A stretch of DNA of 64,000 nucleotides from Hymenobacter volaticus (GCF_022921055.1 NZ_CP095061.1:1899501-1963500), one strand, 5' to 3'; positions 37,220 to 46,581 are shown, counted from the first letter of the stretch. Notes: a model not told the origin generated them from the letters alone. A program made the numbers and translations.

Positions 37220-38313
37220 CTAGTCGTTCAACTCGTCGTATACCAGCAGCTGATTTTGGGCAATGATTCGCTCGCCGTCGCGGAGGCCGGAGTGCACATA
37301 GCTCACGTTGCCCACCGTTTTGGCTATTTCTACCTCGCGGGTTTCGATGTGCTGCCGGTCTTTGAACACCATCACGAAGTTGCGGTCCTTATCGAACACC
37401 ACGCAGTTGGCGGGTACGGCCAGCATGCGGCCGGTTTCGGTGTTGCGTACCTTGATTTGGGCGTACATCTCGGGTTTGAGCAGGTAGCCGGGATTTTCGA
37501 GGCGCACGCGCACCCGCATCACCTTGCTTTCCGGGTCGAGTACGTTGAACACCTTGTCGATGCGGCCCGTGAAGTGCTGGTCGGGGTAGGCTAGGGTCGT
37601 GACGTCGGCGGCGTAGCCTTCTTTCACCTTGGCAATGTCAGCCTCAAACACATTGGCCATAATCCACACATCATCTAAATTGCTGACTGTGAATAAACTG
37701 CCTACGTTGTCGTCGTTGAACTGCATATGGTCGGTCACGTTTTTCTCGGTGATAAAGCCGGAAATCGGGGCCCGCAGGGTGTAGGTGCCATCGGCCGATA
37801 CGCCGTAGATGGCGAGTTGCTTGCGGCTCTTGCCCACGTTGCCTTGGGCCTTGCGCAACTCCTGGCGGGCCAAGCTCACGTCGCGCTCCGAGGCGAGGCC
37901 CGCGGCGTACTGATCTTCCAGCACCGAAAGGTTTTTCTGGGCAATGGCCAGGTCGGTGCCGGCGCTGCTGCTCTGGTTTTGGAGGTCGGCTATTTCCCCG
38001 CTCCGAATCACAGCCAGCACCTGGCCTTTCATGACATGGTCGCCTAGCTCCACCGTGAGTTGCTCCACCACGCCGCCCACCAGCGGGTACACCTGCACCG
38101 TTTTGTCGCCGTTGGTGGCAATTTGGCCCGACAGCGTCAATTCGTTGCGGATGGGCTCGTTGCGGACCGTGTCAATCTTTAACTCGCTCATCATCTGATC
38201 GGAAAGACTGAAACCAGCGTCGGCTTTTGGCTTGGTATCAGCTTCGGGGGTGGTAGAGCAGCTGGCTAGTAGCAGGCCGAGGGCAACGGGTAGGAGGGGG
38301 CGAAGCGGTTCAT
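37220..38313 (-). pseudogene. frameshifted CusB/CzcB-type efflux adaptor lipoprotein
   Basis: The main frame (37220-38194, 324 codons) begins without a signal peptide. Adding one C (G on the plus strand) to the five-G run at 38296-38300 links it to an ATG at 38313 and gives a lipoprotein signal with lipobox LLASC, 364 residues in total. The mature adaptor shows the lipoyl/barrel-sandwich parts YPLVGGVVEQLTVELGDHV and APISGFITEKNV, a coiled-coil hairpin (about 110-170) and the beta-barrel GRIDKVFNVLDPESKVMRV. It bridges the RND pump to the TolC-like channel. The break removes only the export signal and may be a sequencing error. Confidence 0.85.
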
Positions 38314-38361
38314 ATAAATCGAGGACTTAAACTTTCAGGAGCGTGAATGAGGAAGAGGCAG

Positions 38362-39642
38362 TTAGTTGAATAGAGGCCGGCCCACGGCAAGGTTGAGCTG
38401 CTCGAAGGCGCGAATCCGGTTGGACCGCAAGGCGTTGAGCTGCACGAGGTTGTTTTTGTAGCTCTCGTAGAAATCGAGATACTCTACAATGGTTAGGTTG
38501 CGCTTGGCGTAACTCTCGTCGATGCCTTTCATTAGGCGGTCGAAGTCTTGCGTTTCGCGGCCGGCAGTTTGGTAGAGGGCGTCAGTCTGGGTGGCTTGGC
38601 GCCAAGCTTCCTGCACGTCGTTCTGCACTTGGAGCTGCTGCTGGCTTAGCTGGGCTTTGCTGATTTCAATCTGACTCTGGGCCGTGCGGATATTGCCTTG
38701 GTTGCGGTTGAAGATGGGCACCGCAATACCTAGCGTGAGGGCGTTGTAGTTCTGGATGTAGTTGCCGGCCCGGTCGTACACGTAGCCCACCGATAAGTCG
38801 GGAACGGCTAGGGCCCGTTGGTAGCGCAGGTTCTGGTTTTGTTGTTGCAGGCTGGCTTGCCGGGCCTTCACGTCGGCGCGATTCACCTGAGCCGAGTCAA
38901 TAAGCTGTTGTTCGGTGCGGCCGGCCAGATTTAGCGCCCGCAGGCGGGTGTCGTCGGCGGTAGGCACATAATAAGCCCCGGACGTGTCGCGCATCAGGAT
39001 GCGCAGGTCGGCTTGCTCGGAGGCAATATCGTTGAGTAGGGCTTGCCGCTCGTTGCGCAACTGGAACAGGAAGGCTTTCAGGCGGATAACTTCCTTGAGG
39101 GCAATGTTCCCCTTGTCGTACTGGCCCTGGTAGAGGTTCACGGTGTGCTGGAAGCTGGTCACTTCCAGGTCGTACACGCGCACGCTCTGCTGCTTGTAGT
39201 ACAGGTCGTAGTATGTGCTGCGGAGCTGGTAGCGCAGGGTCCGGAGCAAGTCTTCGAGGTTGAATTGCTCGGCCAGCGCGTTTTGCTGAGCCACGTTGGC
39301 AGCGGCTTTGCGGCGGCCAGCAATGGCAAACAACTGCTGCACTTGCACAATGGAGTTGCCGGTGCGCGTGACGTCCAGCACCCGGCCCGTCTGCTGGTTG
39401 TAGGCGTTTTGCTCCAGGTAGATAGTCGGGTTATCCCACAGTTTGGCCTGCAGAATCTGAGCCTGAGCCGCCGACACGTTGTAGCGCTGCGCCAGCAGAC
39501 TCAGGTTGTTCTGGAGAAACCGTTGCTCGGTCTCAGGCAGGGTCAGTTTTACGGTATCGGCGCTAAGTGGAGCAGCCGACGCAGTGCGAGGGGTAAAGCC
39601 GAGCAGCAGGGCTGTCAGCAGCAGGAAACAGAGGCGTTGCAT
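38362..39642 (-). CDS. TolC/CusC-type outer-membrane efflux channel
   Basis: 426 residues. Signal peptide 1-23 (TASAAP). Long amphipathic helices typical of TolC proteins follow: LPETEQRFLQNNLSLLAQRY, an inner repeat starting GRTEQQLIDSAQ, the NLSVGYVYD-like strand (LSVGYVYDRAGNYIQNYNA), FNRNQGNIRTAQSQI and ITIVEYLDFYESYK-like C-terminal part (NLTIVEYLDFYESYKNN). It opens the efflux operon on the minus strand, 48 bases before the adaptor. Confidence 0.9.
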   Translation of the reverse strand: MQRLCFLLLTALLLGFTPRTASAAPLSADTVKLTLPETEQRFLQNNLSLLAQRYNVSAAQAQILQAKLWDNPTIYLEQNAYNQQTGRVLDVTRTGNSIVQVQQLFAIAGRRKAAANVAQQNALAEQFNLEDLLRTLRYQLRSTYYDLYYKQQSVRVYDLEVTSFQHTVNLYQGQYDKGNIALKEVIRLKAFLFQLRNERQALLNDIASEQADLRILMRDTSGAYYVPTADDTRLRALNLAGRTEQQLIDSAQVNRADVKARQASLQQQNQNLRYQRALAVPDLSVGYVYDRAGNYIQNYNALTLGIAVPIFNRNQGNIRTAQSQIEISKAQLSQQQLQVQNDVQEAWRQATQTDALYQTAGRETQDFDRLMKGIDESYAKRNLTIVEYLDFYESYKNNLVQLNALRSNRIRAFEQLNLAVGRPLFN

Positions 39643-39901
39643 ATCCTATTTGGTGTTGGGATATGCAAGAGTACGCCGGTTGTATTAGGTCTGAATTAGA
39701 GGTGCATTAGAAACAGATTAGAACCAGATAATATTTTATAAATGACCATTTGAAGGCTGATGAGGCGGTTTTGGGTTGTCCGAATACAGGCAAAGTATTA
39801 ACTCAATCGGTTTTGTTAGTAGCCAGTTTTATTGATAATGAGCATCACATTTAATGTATGTTATGACCTAGAGTTAGAAGTTGGTGGGCTAGTTGCCATT
39901 C

Positions 39902-40016
39902 ACTCTGAACGTCATGCTGAGCTTGTCGAAGCATCTCGCTAGTATGGTAAACTCATTTACTATTCTTGCATCAGCACGCGAGATGCTTCGGCTGCGCTCA
40001 GCATGACGTTCAGAGT
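39902..40016. repeat. interspersed palindromic repeat, family 1, longest copy
   Basis: Arms extend beyond the core: ACTCTGAACGTCATGCTGAG at 39902-39921 pairs exactly with its complement ending at 40016. The inner arms match the copies at 10167 and 20296. The element is part of the 530-base gap 39643-40172 between the sensor kinase and the efflux channel; apart from this and the palindrome at 40044 nothing else is seen there. Confidence 0.88.
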
Positions 40017-40043
40017 AAACAACGGTTGGTCAACCACCCCTAA

Positions 40044-40065
40044 CCCCTCCTCATCTGAGGAGGGG
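40044..40065. repeat. 22-base GC-rich palindrome
   Basis: CCCCTCCTCA at 40044-40053, two bases, then its exact complement at 40056-40065. It may be a terminator-like hairpin for the minus-strand kinase gene or a further repeat family; there is no T-run on either side. Confidence 0.5.
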
Positions 40066-40172
40066 AACTAGCTTCTAGTTGTAGCTCTAGCAAACGGCGC
40101 TTTTGCTATAAATAGCAGACTATGAATGTATTAAGTACAAGTCAGTTATAGCATACCTCTTTTGGCGCTTGG

Positions 40173-41535
40173 TTAAGCTGCAGCCGCGAAGACTACTTCC
40201 GCGGTGGTTCCTTCGCCTAAGCGCGACTGAATGTGCAGTTGCCCGCCGTGTAGCTCAATAATGCGGCGGGCTAGCGGCAGACCTACCCCGTGGCCTACTA
40301 CGCCACGCGCGTTATCGGCGCGGTAGAAGGGTTGAAATATCTGCGGCAACGCTTTTTCCGAAATGCCAATGCCCTGGTCCGTCACTTGAATCCGGATGCG
40401 GCCGGCGACATAAGTGAAGCGCACGGCTACGGGCGCGTCGGGGCGGAATACTTGAGGGCATTGTCGAGGAGGTTGGTGAGGGCACGGCTTAGCAGTTGGC
40501 GGTTACCACGGATTTCCAGTGGAGTAGGGTCGGGGGCAACTCGCCGAGGGTAATGTGTACGCGGCGGCGTTGATCGGGCGCCACGGCTTCGCGAGCTTCC
40601 CAAAGCAGTTCATCGAGTCGTAACTCGTCGGTGAGGTGGGCGTTGCTGGTTTGGTTAAGGTCGAGCAAGTTGTTGAGGAGTTGCTTGAGTTGTTGTAACT
40701 CGTTGAGCACCGAGGCTACGGCCTCGCGGTAAGCGGCCGGGTCACGGTCACGGTTCAGCAGCACCTGCAACTCGCCAATCGTAGCGGTAAGCGGAGTTCG
40801 GAGTTCGTGCGAGGCGTTGCTCACGAAAGTGCGCTGCCCTTCAAAGCTTTCTTCCAGCCGTTCTAGCAGCCGGTTGAAGGTGCGGGCCAACCGCGTGATT
40901 TCATCTTGCTCGTGGCTGATATTGGCATCCACGCGTCGGTGCAGATCCTGCGCCGTGATGCTGTCCACCTGGTCGTTTACGGCGGCAATGGGAGCCAGCG
41001 CCTTGCCCGCAAACAACCGCCCGGCCACATAAATGACCACTAAGCTAATCACAAAAATGCAGGCCAAGATGGTGGCTAAGTGTTCCAATCGGGCTTGACC
41101 CGAGTGGTTTTTGGCTGCCGCCACAATGATGTAGTCTCCCTGATTGTCGTGGTAGAACAACCCCACCGCCTGCCGCGGACCGATGTCGAAGTACACCAGC
41201 TTCTCCGTCAGAATGCGGGCCAGGATTACGTCGGAAATCTGCACCCGCTCGTCTTGCTCGATGAAGCGCGGCGTCAGCTTGGCATCATAAATCTGAAGCA
41301 CTTCCCCCGTGAGAGTGCGCAGATACCGCCGCTGGAAGTCGCGGAACGCCTCGGCCCGCAATTCATCTTGCTCCAGAAAGACGTAGCCCGTCACTTCGGC
41401 CCGGTCGCGCAGGCGCTGGTGAAATTCCTGGTGCGCGTATTCCGACTGTAAAATGTAAATCACCGACATCACCGCCAGCAGCAGCACGGCCACCAACCCC
41501 ACAAAAAGCCACGTTAGGCGGTTACGGATGGTCAT
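40173..41535 (-). pseudogene. CusS-like sensor histidine kinase with two frameshifts
   Basis: Two membrane segments flank a periplasmic domain, then HAMP, the H box SNASHELRTPLTATIGEL, and the ATPase part. The frame breaks at the five-G run 40532-40536 and again at the four-G run 40440-40443 (plus-strand bases). Adding one base to each restores ELPPDPTPLEIRGNRQLLSR, TNLLDNALKYSAPDAPVAV and continues to VTDQGIGI and GVGLPLARRIIELHGG, giving 454 residues. The response regulator is immediately upstream on the same strand, and the metal efflux genes are downstream, so it is probably a metal sensor. Confidence 0.85.
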
Positions 41536-41610
41536 GAATGGGGAAGAAGCGTGTGGTTACTGATACTGAATCTAGGATGGACAACGAATAGCTGAAGTGG
41601 CGAGCGTATT

Positions 41611-42285
41611 TCACTCCACTCGCAACACGTAGCCCATGCCTACCACCGTATGGATCAGCTTCTGCTCGAAGCCTTTGTCCACCTTGTTGCGCAGGTAGTT
41701 CACGTACACGTCGATAACGTTGGAGCCGGAATCGAAAGAGTCTTCCCAAGAATTTTCGGCTATTTCGGCGCGGCTCAACACGCGGCCGGGGTGGCGCATA
41801 AACAACTCTAGTAGCCCAAATTCGCGGGCCGTGAGCTTAATGGGCTGCCCGGCGCGAGTAACGGTTTTCGCCGTAGTATTCAAGGTTAAGTCGGCGAGGG
41901 TGAGCACGGCTCCTTTCACTTCGTGGCCGCGGCGGCGCGTTAGGGCCCGCACGCGGGCCACTAGCTCAGGAAAATCGAAGGGCTTAACCAGGTAGTCGTC
42001 GGCGCCGCCGTTGAAACCTTGGAGTTTGTCTTGGGTGGTGCCCAACGCCGTGAGCATCAGCACGGGCACCTGCTGGTCGTGCTGGCGAATGATGCTCAAC
42101 ACCTCGTAGCCGTTGCGCAGGGGCAATATCACGTCCAGAATCACGAGCTCATACGATTGGCTTAGCGCTAACCGGCCGCCCATGTCGCCATCGAAAGCAG
42201 TGTCCACCGTAAATCCTTCTTCTTCCAAACCCCGACGGATGAAAGCCGATACTTTGGGTTCATCTTCTACCAGCAGGATTCTCAT
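41611..42285 (-). CDS. OmpR/PhoB-family response regulator
   Basis: 224 residues. Receiver domain with the acidic pair LLVEDEPK, phospho-Asp in LVILDVILPLRNG, Thr in LTALGTT and Lys in LVKPFDFPEL; winged-helix output domain with TAREFGLLELFMRHPG and IDVYVNYLRNKVDKG. It is the partner of the kinase at 40173-41535, 75 bases downstream, and by location probably activates the metal efflux operon (CusR/CzcR role, inferred). Confidence 0.93.
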   Translation of the reverse strand: MRILLVEDEPKVSAFIRRGLEEEGFTVDTAFDGDMGGRLALSQSYELVILDVILPLRNGYEVLSIIRQHDQQVPVLMLTALGTTQDKLQGFNGGADDYLVKPFDFPELVARVRALTRRRGHEVKGAVLTLADLTLNTTAKTVTRAGQPIKLTAREFGLLELFMRHPGRVLSRAEIAENSWEDSFDSGSNVIDVYVNYLRNKVDKGFEQKLIHTVVGMGYVLRVE

Positions 42286-42416
42286 ATATAATAGATAGTA
42301 AAGCGGTCAGCTGCACCTCGCTTTTGTGAACTTACGATAGTTAGGTTCCGTAATGCAATTTCAAAGCACTGCGTAAAGGTGCAGACAACGACGTAGTTTT
42401 TAGTTGCCCTATCTTG

Positions 42417-43492
42417 ATGTCTACTGTGTCTGATCAGCAACAGGCCATAGCTGATTTTCTGTACGAACAAGCTCCGGCTTTGGCCCGCGCTGCCTGTAGC
42501 CAATTGGCCAACCGCTTTCCTAATCTTTCAGAAGCAGAGCTGCTGGAAGATATAAAAAGCCATTGCCAGCCCTAGCCGACGCCTTGCTGATGAACAGCGC
42601 GTCGTTGTTGGAAGCCCACTTAGAGCACGCCCGGAATTTGCCTGCGCACTCCTCGGAGCGCGACGAACAATTGCGGCAAGAACTTAATGTGCTGCGTCAA
42701 GTGCTGAGCCAGCGCCTAACCATTACCGATTACAGCCTAACGCTGCCCTACCTCTACGCAGGGTTGGCGCTAGTTAGCAAACCGCCCACAACACCCGTAA
42801 CCGACACGGTTTCGGCTTTGTGGGATGGAGCGCCGCTACTAGACGCGGCTCGGCAATACCTGACGCGTCTACTAGCGGGGCAGCGAACCGAAGCCCTGAT
42901 GGGGATTCGGCAAGCGATGCGCGAAGGCGCCCACGTGCGCGACATCTACCTGCACATTTTTCAGCCGGTGCAGCGCGAAGTTGGCCGCCTTTGGCACCAA
43001 GGTCAAATTGATGTGGCGCAAGAGCACTATTGCACTGCCGCCACCGAACTAGCCATTGCCACCTTGCACGCGCACTTGATGGCTACCCCGCGCAATGGCC
43101 GCCGGCTGGTATCGGCTACCCTTTCCGGCGACTTGCACGTGATGCCGCTACGCATCGTGAGCGACTTCCTGGAGTCGGATGGGTGGGACGCTTATTTCTT
43201 GGGCGCCAACACGCCAGCTGCTTCGGTTTGGCAGGCCGTGGTAGCCCACCGGGCCGAGTTGCTGGTGATAGGCGCGTCTATGAGCCACCACGTGGTGCGG
43301 GTGCGGGAACTGTTGGCAGAGCGGCCGGCTTCGTGTGGTGCGGTCCGCATCATGGTTGGGGGAGCCCCCTTCAACGCCGATCCTGGACTGTGGCAAGCCG
43401 TTGGCGCCGACGGCTGGGCCCCCGACGCCATGCGAGCTATTGCAGAAGCCAAACGGCTTTTCAGTTCGAAAAGAACCAGCGCGCTGGCTTAA
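42417..43492 (+). pseudogene. frameshifted cobalamin-binding sensor protein
   Basis: The ATG at 42417 opens a frame that ends early; one extra A in the five-A run at 42554-42558 joins it (Asp-Ile-Lys-Lys-Pro-Leu) to the frame ending at 43492, giving 358 residues. The C-terminal half is a B12-binding region: a helical cap with GRLWHQGQIDVAQEHY, resembling the W-x9-EH cap motif of CarH-type photoreceptors, then GDLHVMP with a candidate cobalt-ligand His, LVIGAS and MVGGAPF. The N-terminal 150 residues are helical and unrecognised; no MerR DNA-binding domain is present. It is divergent from the two-component system. Confidence 0.75.
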
Positions 43493-43507
43493 TAGAAGAG
43501 TGCGCCG

Positions 43508-43846
43508 TTAGTCATCTTCATAATCTAGGCCCAAGCACTGGTTGAGCGCCTGTTGCAATTCACTAGCGGCGTGCATCTGGCCAGCTTGGCGGCTCACGCG
43601 CAATCCTTCGCGGTAAACTTTTTCGGCCTCTTCTGGCTTCTGAATTTGTTCGAGTAGCTTGCCGGCGTGGTAATAGGTGCCCACGTAGTCAGGATGCTCG
43701 ACTAGGAGTTTCTGAAAATATTCCAAAGCACGAAGTGGCTCAGTGGCCTTGTACTCGGTGGCTAAGGCATATATCGTAAACGGGTCGTTGGGCTCGTCTT
43801 GGTAGAAGGCCAGAAGTTGTTGTAGGCGGCTAGGTTGGGTTTCCAT
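43508..43846 (-). CDS. small tetratricopeptide-repeat protein
   Basis: 112 residues. Two to three TPR-like helical pairs are visible (FTIYALATEYKATEPLRALE, GTYYHAGKLLEQIQKPEEAE). No signal peptide, so cytoplasmic. The gene is convergent with the cobalamin protein, with only 15 bases between stop codons, and divergent from etfB. Partner unknown. Confidence 0.75.
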   Translation of the reverse strand: METQPSRLQQLLAFYQDEPNDPFTIYALATEYKATEPLRALEYFQKLLVEHPDYVGTYYHAGKLLEQIQKPEEAEKVYREGLRVSRQAGQMHAASELQQALNQCLGLDYEDD

Positions 43847-43863
43847 CAGGCAGGAGTTTTCAG

Positions 43864-43886
43864 TATCTTTGCCCCAAATTTGGGGC
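43864..43886 (+). promoter_or_regulatory. etfB promoter overlapped by a perfect palindrome
   Basis: The -7 element TATCTTTG is at 43864-43871, and its last base begins the 16-base perfect palindrome GCCCCAAATTTGGGGC at 43871-43886, which would span the transcription start. This is a good geometry for an operator, or for a 5' hairpin on the mRNA. The etfB ATG is 38 bases further on. Confidence 0.6.
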
Positions 43887-43923
43887 TTTCCCGTAGTTTA
43901 TCCTCCCACTCAAGCAGCCGTAG

Positions 43924-44664
43924 ATGAAGTTTCTCGTTTGCATCAGCAACGTACCCGACACGACCACCAAAATTGCCTTCACTCCCGACAACAAGGAGTT
44001 CAACAAGGCGGGTGTGCAATTCGTGATTAATCCATGGGATGAATATGCCCTCACGCGTGCCATTGAGCTAAAAGAAGCCCAAGGGGGCGGCACTGTCACG
44101 GTGCTCAACGTGGGTGAAGCCGACACCGAGCCCAACATCCGCAAGGCGTTGGCCATCGGGGCCGATGATGCTATTCGCGTGAATGCTTTTCCGAAGGATG
44201 CTTTTTTTGTTGCGCAGCAAATTGCCAACGTCGCCAAAGAAGGTGCCTACGACGTAATTCTGATGGGCAAGGAGAGCATCGACTACAACGGCTTCCAGGT
44301 GCATGGCATGGTAGGCGAACTGTTGGGCATCCCAACGGTAGCTCCGGCCATGAAGCTCGATATGAGCGGCAACACTGCTACCCTCGAGCGTGAAATCGAA
44401 GGCGGCAAAGAGATTGTGCAAGTGAACACGCCTTTCGTGGCCTCTTGCCAGCAACCGATGTGCGAACCCCGCATTCCAAATATGCGCGGCATCATGACGG
44501 CCCGTACCAAGCCCCTGAAAGTAGTTGAGCCCATCGGCGACGCTCCGCGCACCGCGGTGGCCGAGTATGCGCTGCCGCCCAAAAAGCAAGGAGTTAAACT
44601 CATTCCCGCCGAAAATGCAGGCGAGCTAATCAAGCTGCTCCGCAACGAGGCGAAAGTGATTTAG
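43924..44664 (+). CDS. etfB: electron transfer flavoprotein beta subunit
   Basis: 246 residues. Family landmarks: KFLVCISNVPDTTTKIAF, VINPWDEYALTRAIELKE, ESIDYNGFQVHGMVGELLG and the C-terminal anchor region CEPRIPNMRGIMTARTKPL. With EtfA it carries electrons from acyl-CoA and other dehydrogenases to the quinone pool. It starts an etfBA pair separated by 145 bases. Confidence 0.94.
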   Translation: MKFLVCISNVPDTTTKIAFTPDNKEFNKAGVQFVINPWDEYALTRAIELKEAQGGGTVTVLNVGEADTEPNIRKALAIGADDAIRVNAFPKDAFFVAQQIANVAKEGAYDVILMGKESIDYNGFQVHGMVGELLGIPTVAPAMKLDMSGNTATLEREIEGGKEIVQVNTPFVASCQQPMCEPRIPNMRGIMTARTKPLKVVEPIGDAPRTAVAEYALPPKKQGVKLIPAENAGELIKLLRNEAKVI

Positions 44665-44809
44665 TGGCAAACTGCAAGCAGCAAACCTTACGTTAACCTG
44701 CTGTTTCTGCTACTCTTTGTTATTGTAAAACCTATTGAGTGATTGGTAAAGGCCTTGTTCAGGCAAGCGTCGTCTTACTTTATCCAGCTCAGTACTTACT
44801 ATCAAATAA

Positions 44810-45787
44810 ATGTCTGTTCTAGTTGTTGTTGAGTGTGATGGCGGCGAGGTGAAAAAATCGTCGCTGGAAGTTGCTTCTTATGGCAGCCAAGTAGCCCAAT
44901 TGCTCGGTACCACCGCCACAGCCGTGGCCGTAGGGGAGGCCACCGAGGCAAACTTGGCTAAGCTAGGCGAGCAAGGCATCACGAAAGTGCTTTATGATGC
45001 GGAACCCCGCCTCAAGGATTTCGTGAATGGCGCCTACACCAAGCTTATTGCTACTGCCGCTCAAAAAGAAGATTCTAAAGTAATTGTACTAGCCAATTCC
45101 AATATTGGCGCTTCAGTTGGTTCGCGCCTTTCCGTGCGGTTGCAGGCTAGCTTGGCTACCAACGTAGTGGAGTTGCCCAAAACCGATGGTGGCAGCTTCC
45201 TGGTTAAGCGCGGTGCTTTCTCGGGCAAAGCCTTTGCCGATGTGAAGCTGGAAGGCGAGCGGAAGATTATTGCCGTCAAGAAAAATTCCATTGAAGCCCT
45301 GCACGAAGCCGGCAAAACCGCGCAAGTGGAAGGATTCTCGGCCCAACTCACTGATGCCGACTTTGCGGACGCACCCAAGCAGGTGGTGATGCAAGATCAG
45401 GCTGGTGGCATTCTGCTGCCCGAAGCCGACAAAGTGGTTTCTGGCGGCCGGGGCATGAAAGGACCCGAGAACTGGAGCCTGATCGAGGACCTCGCCAAGG
45501 CTATTGGTGCGGCTACGGCTTGCTCGAAGCCCGTTTCCGACGTCGACTGGCGCCCTCACCACGAGCACGTAGGCCAAACCGGTATCACCGTATCGCCGAA
45601 CCTCTACATTGCTTGTGGTATTTCGGGTGCCATCCAGCACTTGGCGGGTGTCAACTCGTCGAAGGTGATTGTCGTTATAAACAAAGACCCGGAAGCGCCG
45701 TTCTTCAAAGCAGCTGACTATGGCATTGTCGGCGACGTGTTCGACGTGCTGCCGAAGTTGACCCAAGCTGTAAAAGAGCTAAGCTAG
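44810..45787 (+). CDS. etfA: electron transfer flavoprotein alpha subunit
   Basis: 325 residues. The N-terminal ETF domain is followed by the FAD-binding domain with VSGGRGMKGPENWSLIEDLA, GQTGITVSPNLYIACGISGA and INKDPEAPFFKAADYGIVGD. It binds the redox-active FAD of the EtfAB complex. A terminator follows 11 bases after its stop codon. Confidence 0.95.
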   Translation: MSVLVVVECDGGEVKKSSLEVASYGSQVAQLLGTTATAVAVGEATEANLAKLGEQGITKVLYDAEPRLKDFVNGAYTKLIATAAQKEDSKVIVLANSNIGASVGSRLSVRLQASLATNVVELPKTDGGSFLVKRGAFSGKAFADVKLEGERKIIAVKKNSIEALHEAGKTAQVEGFSAQLTDADFADAPKQVVMQDQAGGILLPEADKVVSGGRGMKGPENWSLIEDLAKAIGAATACSKPVSDVDWRPHHEHVGQTGITVSPNLYIACGISGAIQHLAGVNSSKVIVVINKDPEAPFFKAADYGIVGDVFDVLPKLTQAVKELS

Positions 45788-45798
45788 AAACGTAGGGG

Positions 45799-45853
45799 CT
45801 TGAGAATCTGCCATATTGGGTGAAACCACGTAGCAGATTCTCAAGTCTTTTTT
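45799..45853 (+). terminator. terminator of etfBA
   Basis: A 13-bp perfect stem (45799-45811 with 45833-45845) with a 21-base loop is followed by a run of T (45848-45853). Confidence 0.8.
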
Positions 45854-45937
45854 CGTTTCTTTTAGTACGAGCCGGAAGCCTTTGTTTTCTTTGCACGTAG
45901 TAAGGCCGATACCTAAGTCTTAAAGTCACCAAGACCC

Positions 45938-46561
45938 TTGAAAAAAATACCGCTCGAAATCCTCGGCCTCTCCTCCAGCCAGTCGCAGTCCGGTTCTTTT
46001 GCCTTGATTTTAGGCGAGAAAACTGGCAATCGTCGCCTGCCCATTATCATTGGTATGTTCGAGGCGCAGAGCATTGCCATTCAGATAGAAAAAATCAATC
46101 CGAATCGGCCGCTCACGCACGACCTGTTTAAGTCCTTCGCCGAACACGTGCACGTTGCCGTGCTGGAAGTGATAATCTCGGATTTGAAAGAAGGAGTGTT
46201 CTACTCGAAAATCGTGTGCTCCGACGGTGCTACCACGTTTGAGTTAGATTCTCGGCCTTCCGACGCTATTGCCATTGGCCTGCGTTTCGGGGTGCCTATT
46301 TTCACGGTGGAAAGCGTCCTGAGCGAAGCCGGTATCATCTTGTCGGAACTCGACGAAAATGCGGAAGACTCCGACGACGAAGATGATGAGGACGATGACG
46401 ACAGCCCAACTGGCCCAGCCAAGCCCGAGCCAACGCCCCGCGACCCAAGCGGTCAAGTTTCGTTGGACGAGCTAACCAAAATGCTGGCCCAAGCACTGGA
46501 GCGAGAGGATTACGAAAAAGCAGCCAAGATTCGCGATGAACTAAACAAGCGCGACAGTTAA
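45938..46561 (+). CDS. bifunctional nuclease (DUF151) with UVR motif, TTG start
   Basis: 207 residues. The only start compatible with the family is TTG at 45938 (KKIPLEILGLSSSQSQSGS); the next ATG is deep inside the domain. The BFN/DUF151 domain covers 1-140 (RRLPIIIGMFEAQSIAIQIE, DSRPSDAIAIGLRFGVPI). A very acidic Asp/Glu linker (about 145-160) and a Pro-rich part lead to a C-terminal UvrB/UvrC-type helix hairpin (EREDYEKAAKIRDELNK). Related plant and bacterial proteins have nuclease activity; the physiological role is open. Confidence 0.88.
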   Translation: MKKIPLEILGLSSSQSQSGSFALILGEKTGNRRLPIIIGMFEAQSIAIQIEKINPNRPLTHDLFKSFAEHVHVAVLEVIISDLKEGVFYSKIVCSDGATTFELDSRPSDAIAIGLRFGVPIFTVESVLSEAGIILSELDENAEDSDDEDDEDDDDSPTGPAKPEPTPRDPSGQVSLDELTKMLAQALEREDYEKAAKIRDELNKRDS

Positions 46562-46581
46562 TTCATAACGTTCAAGAATTT

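Noticed and set aside
39643..39901. tRNA or small RNA gene upstream of the efflux channel
   Set aside because: No cloverleaf arms, T-loop or CCA end could be found by eye; the stretch looks like ordinary promoter-containing spacer.
10167..40016. CRISPR array
   Set aside because: The repeats are isolated palindromes kilobases apart without regular spacers or cas genes.
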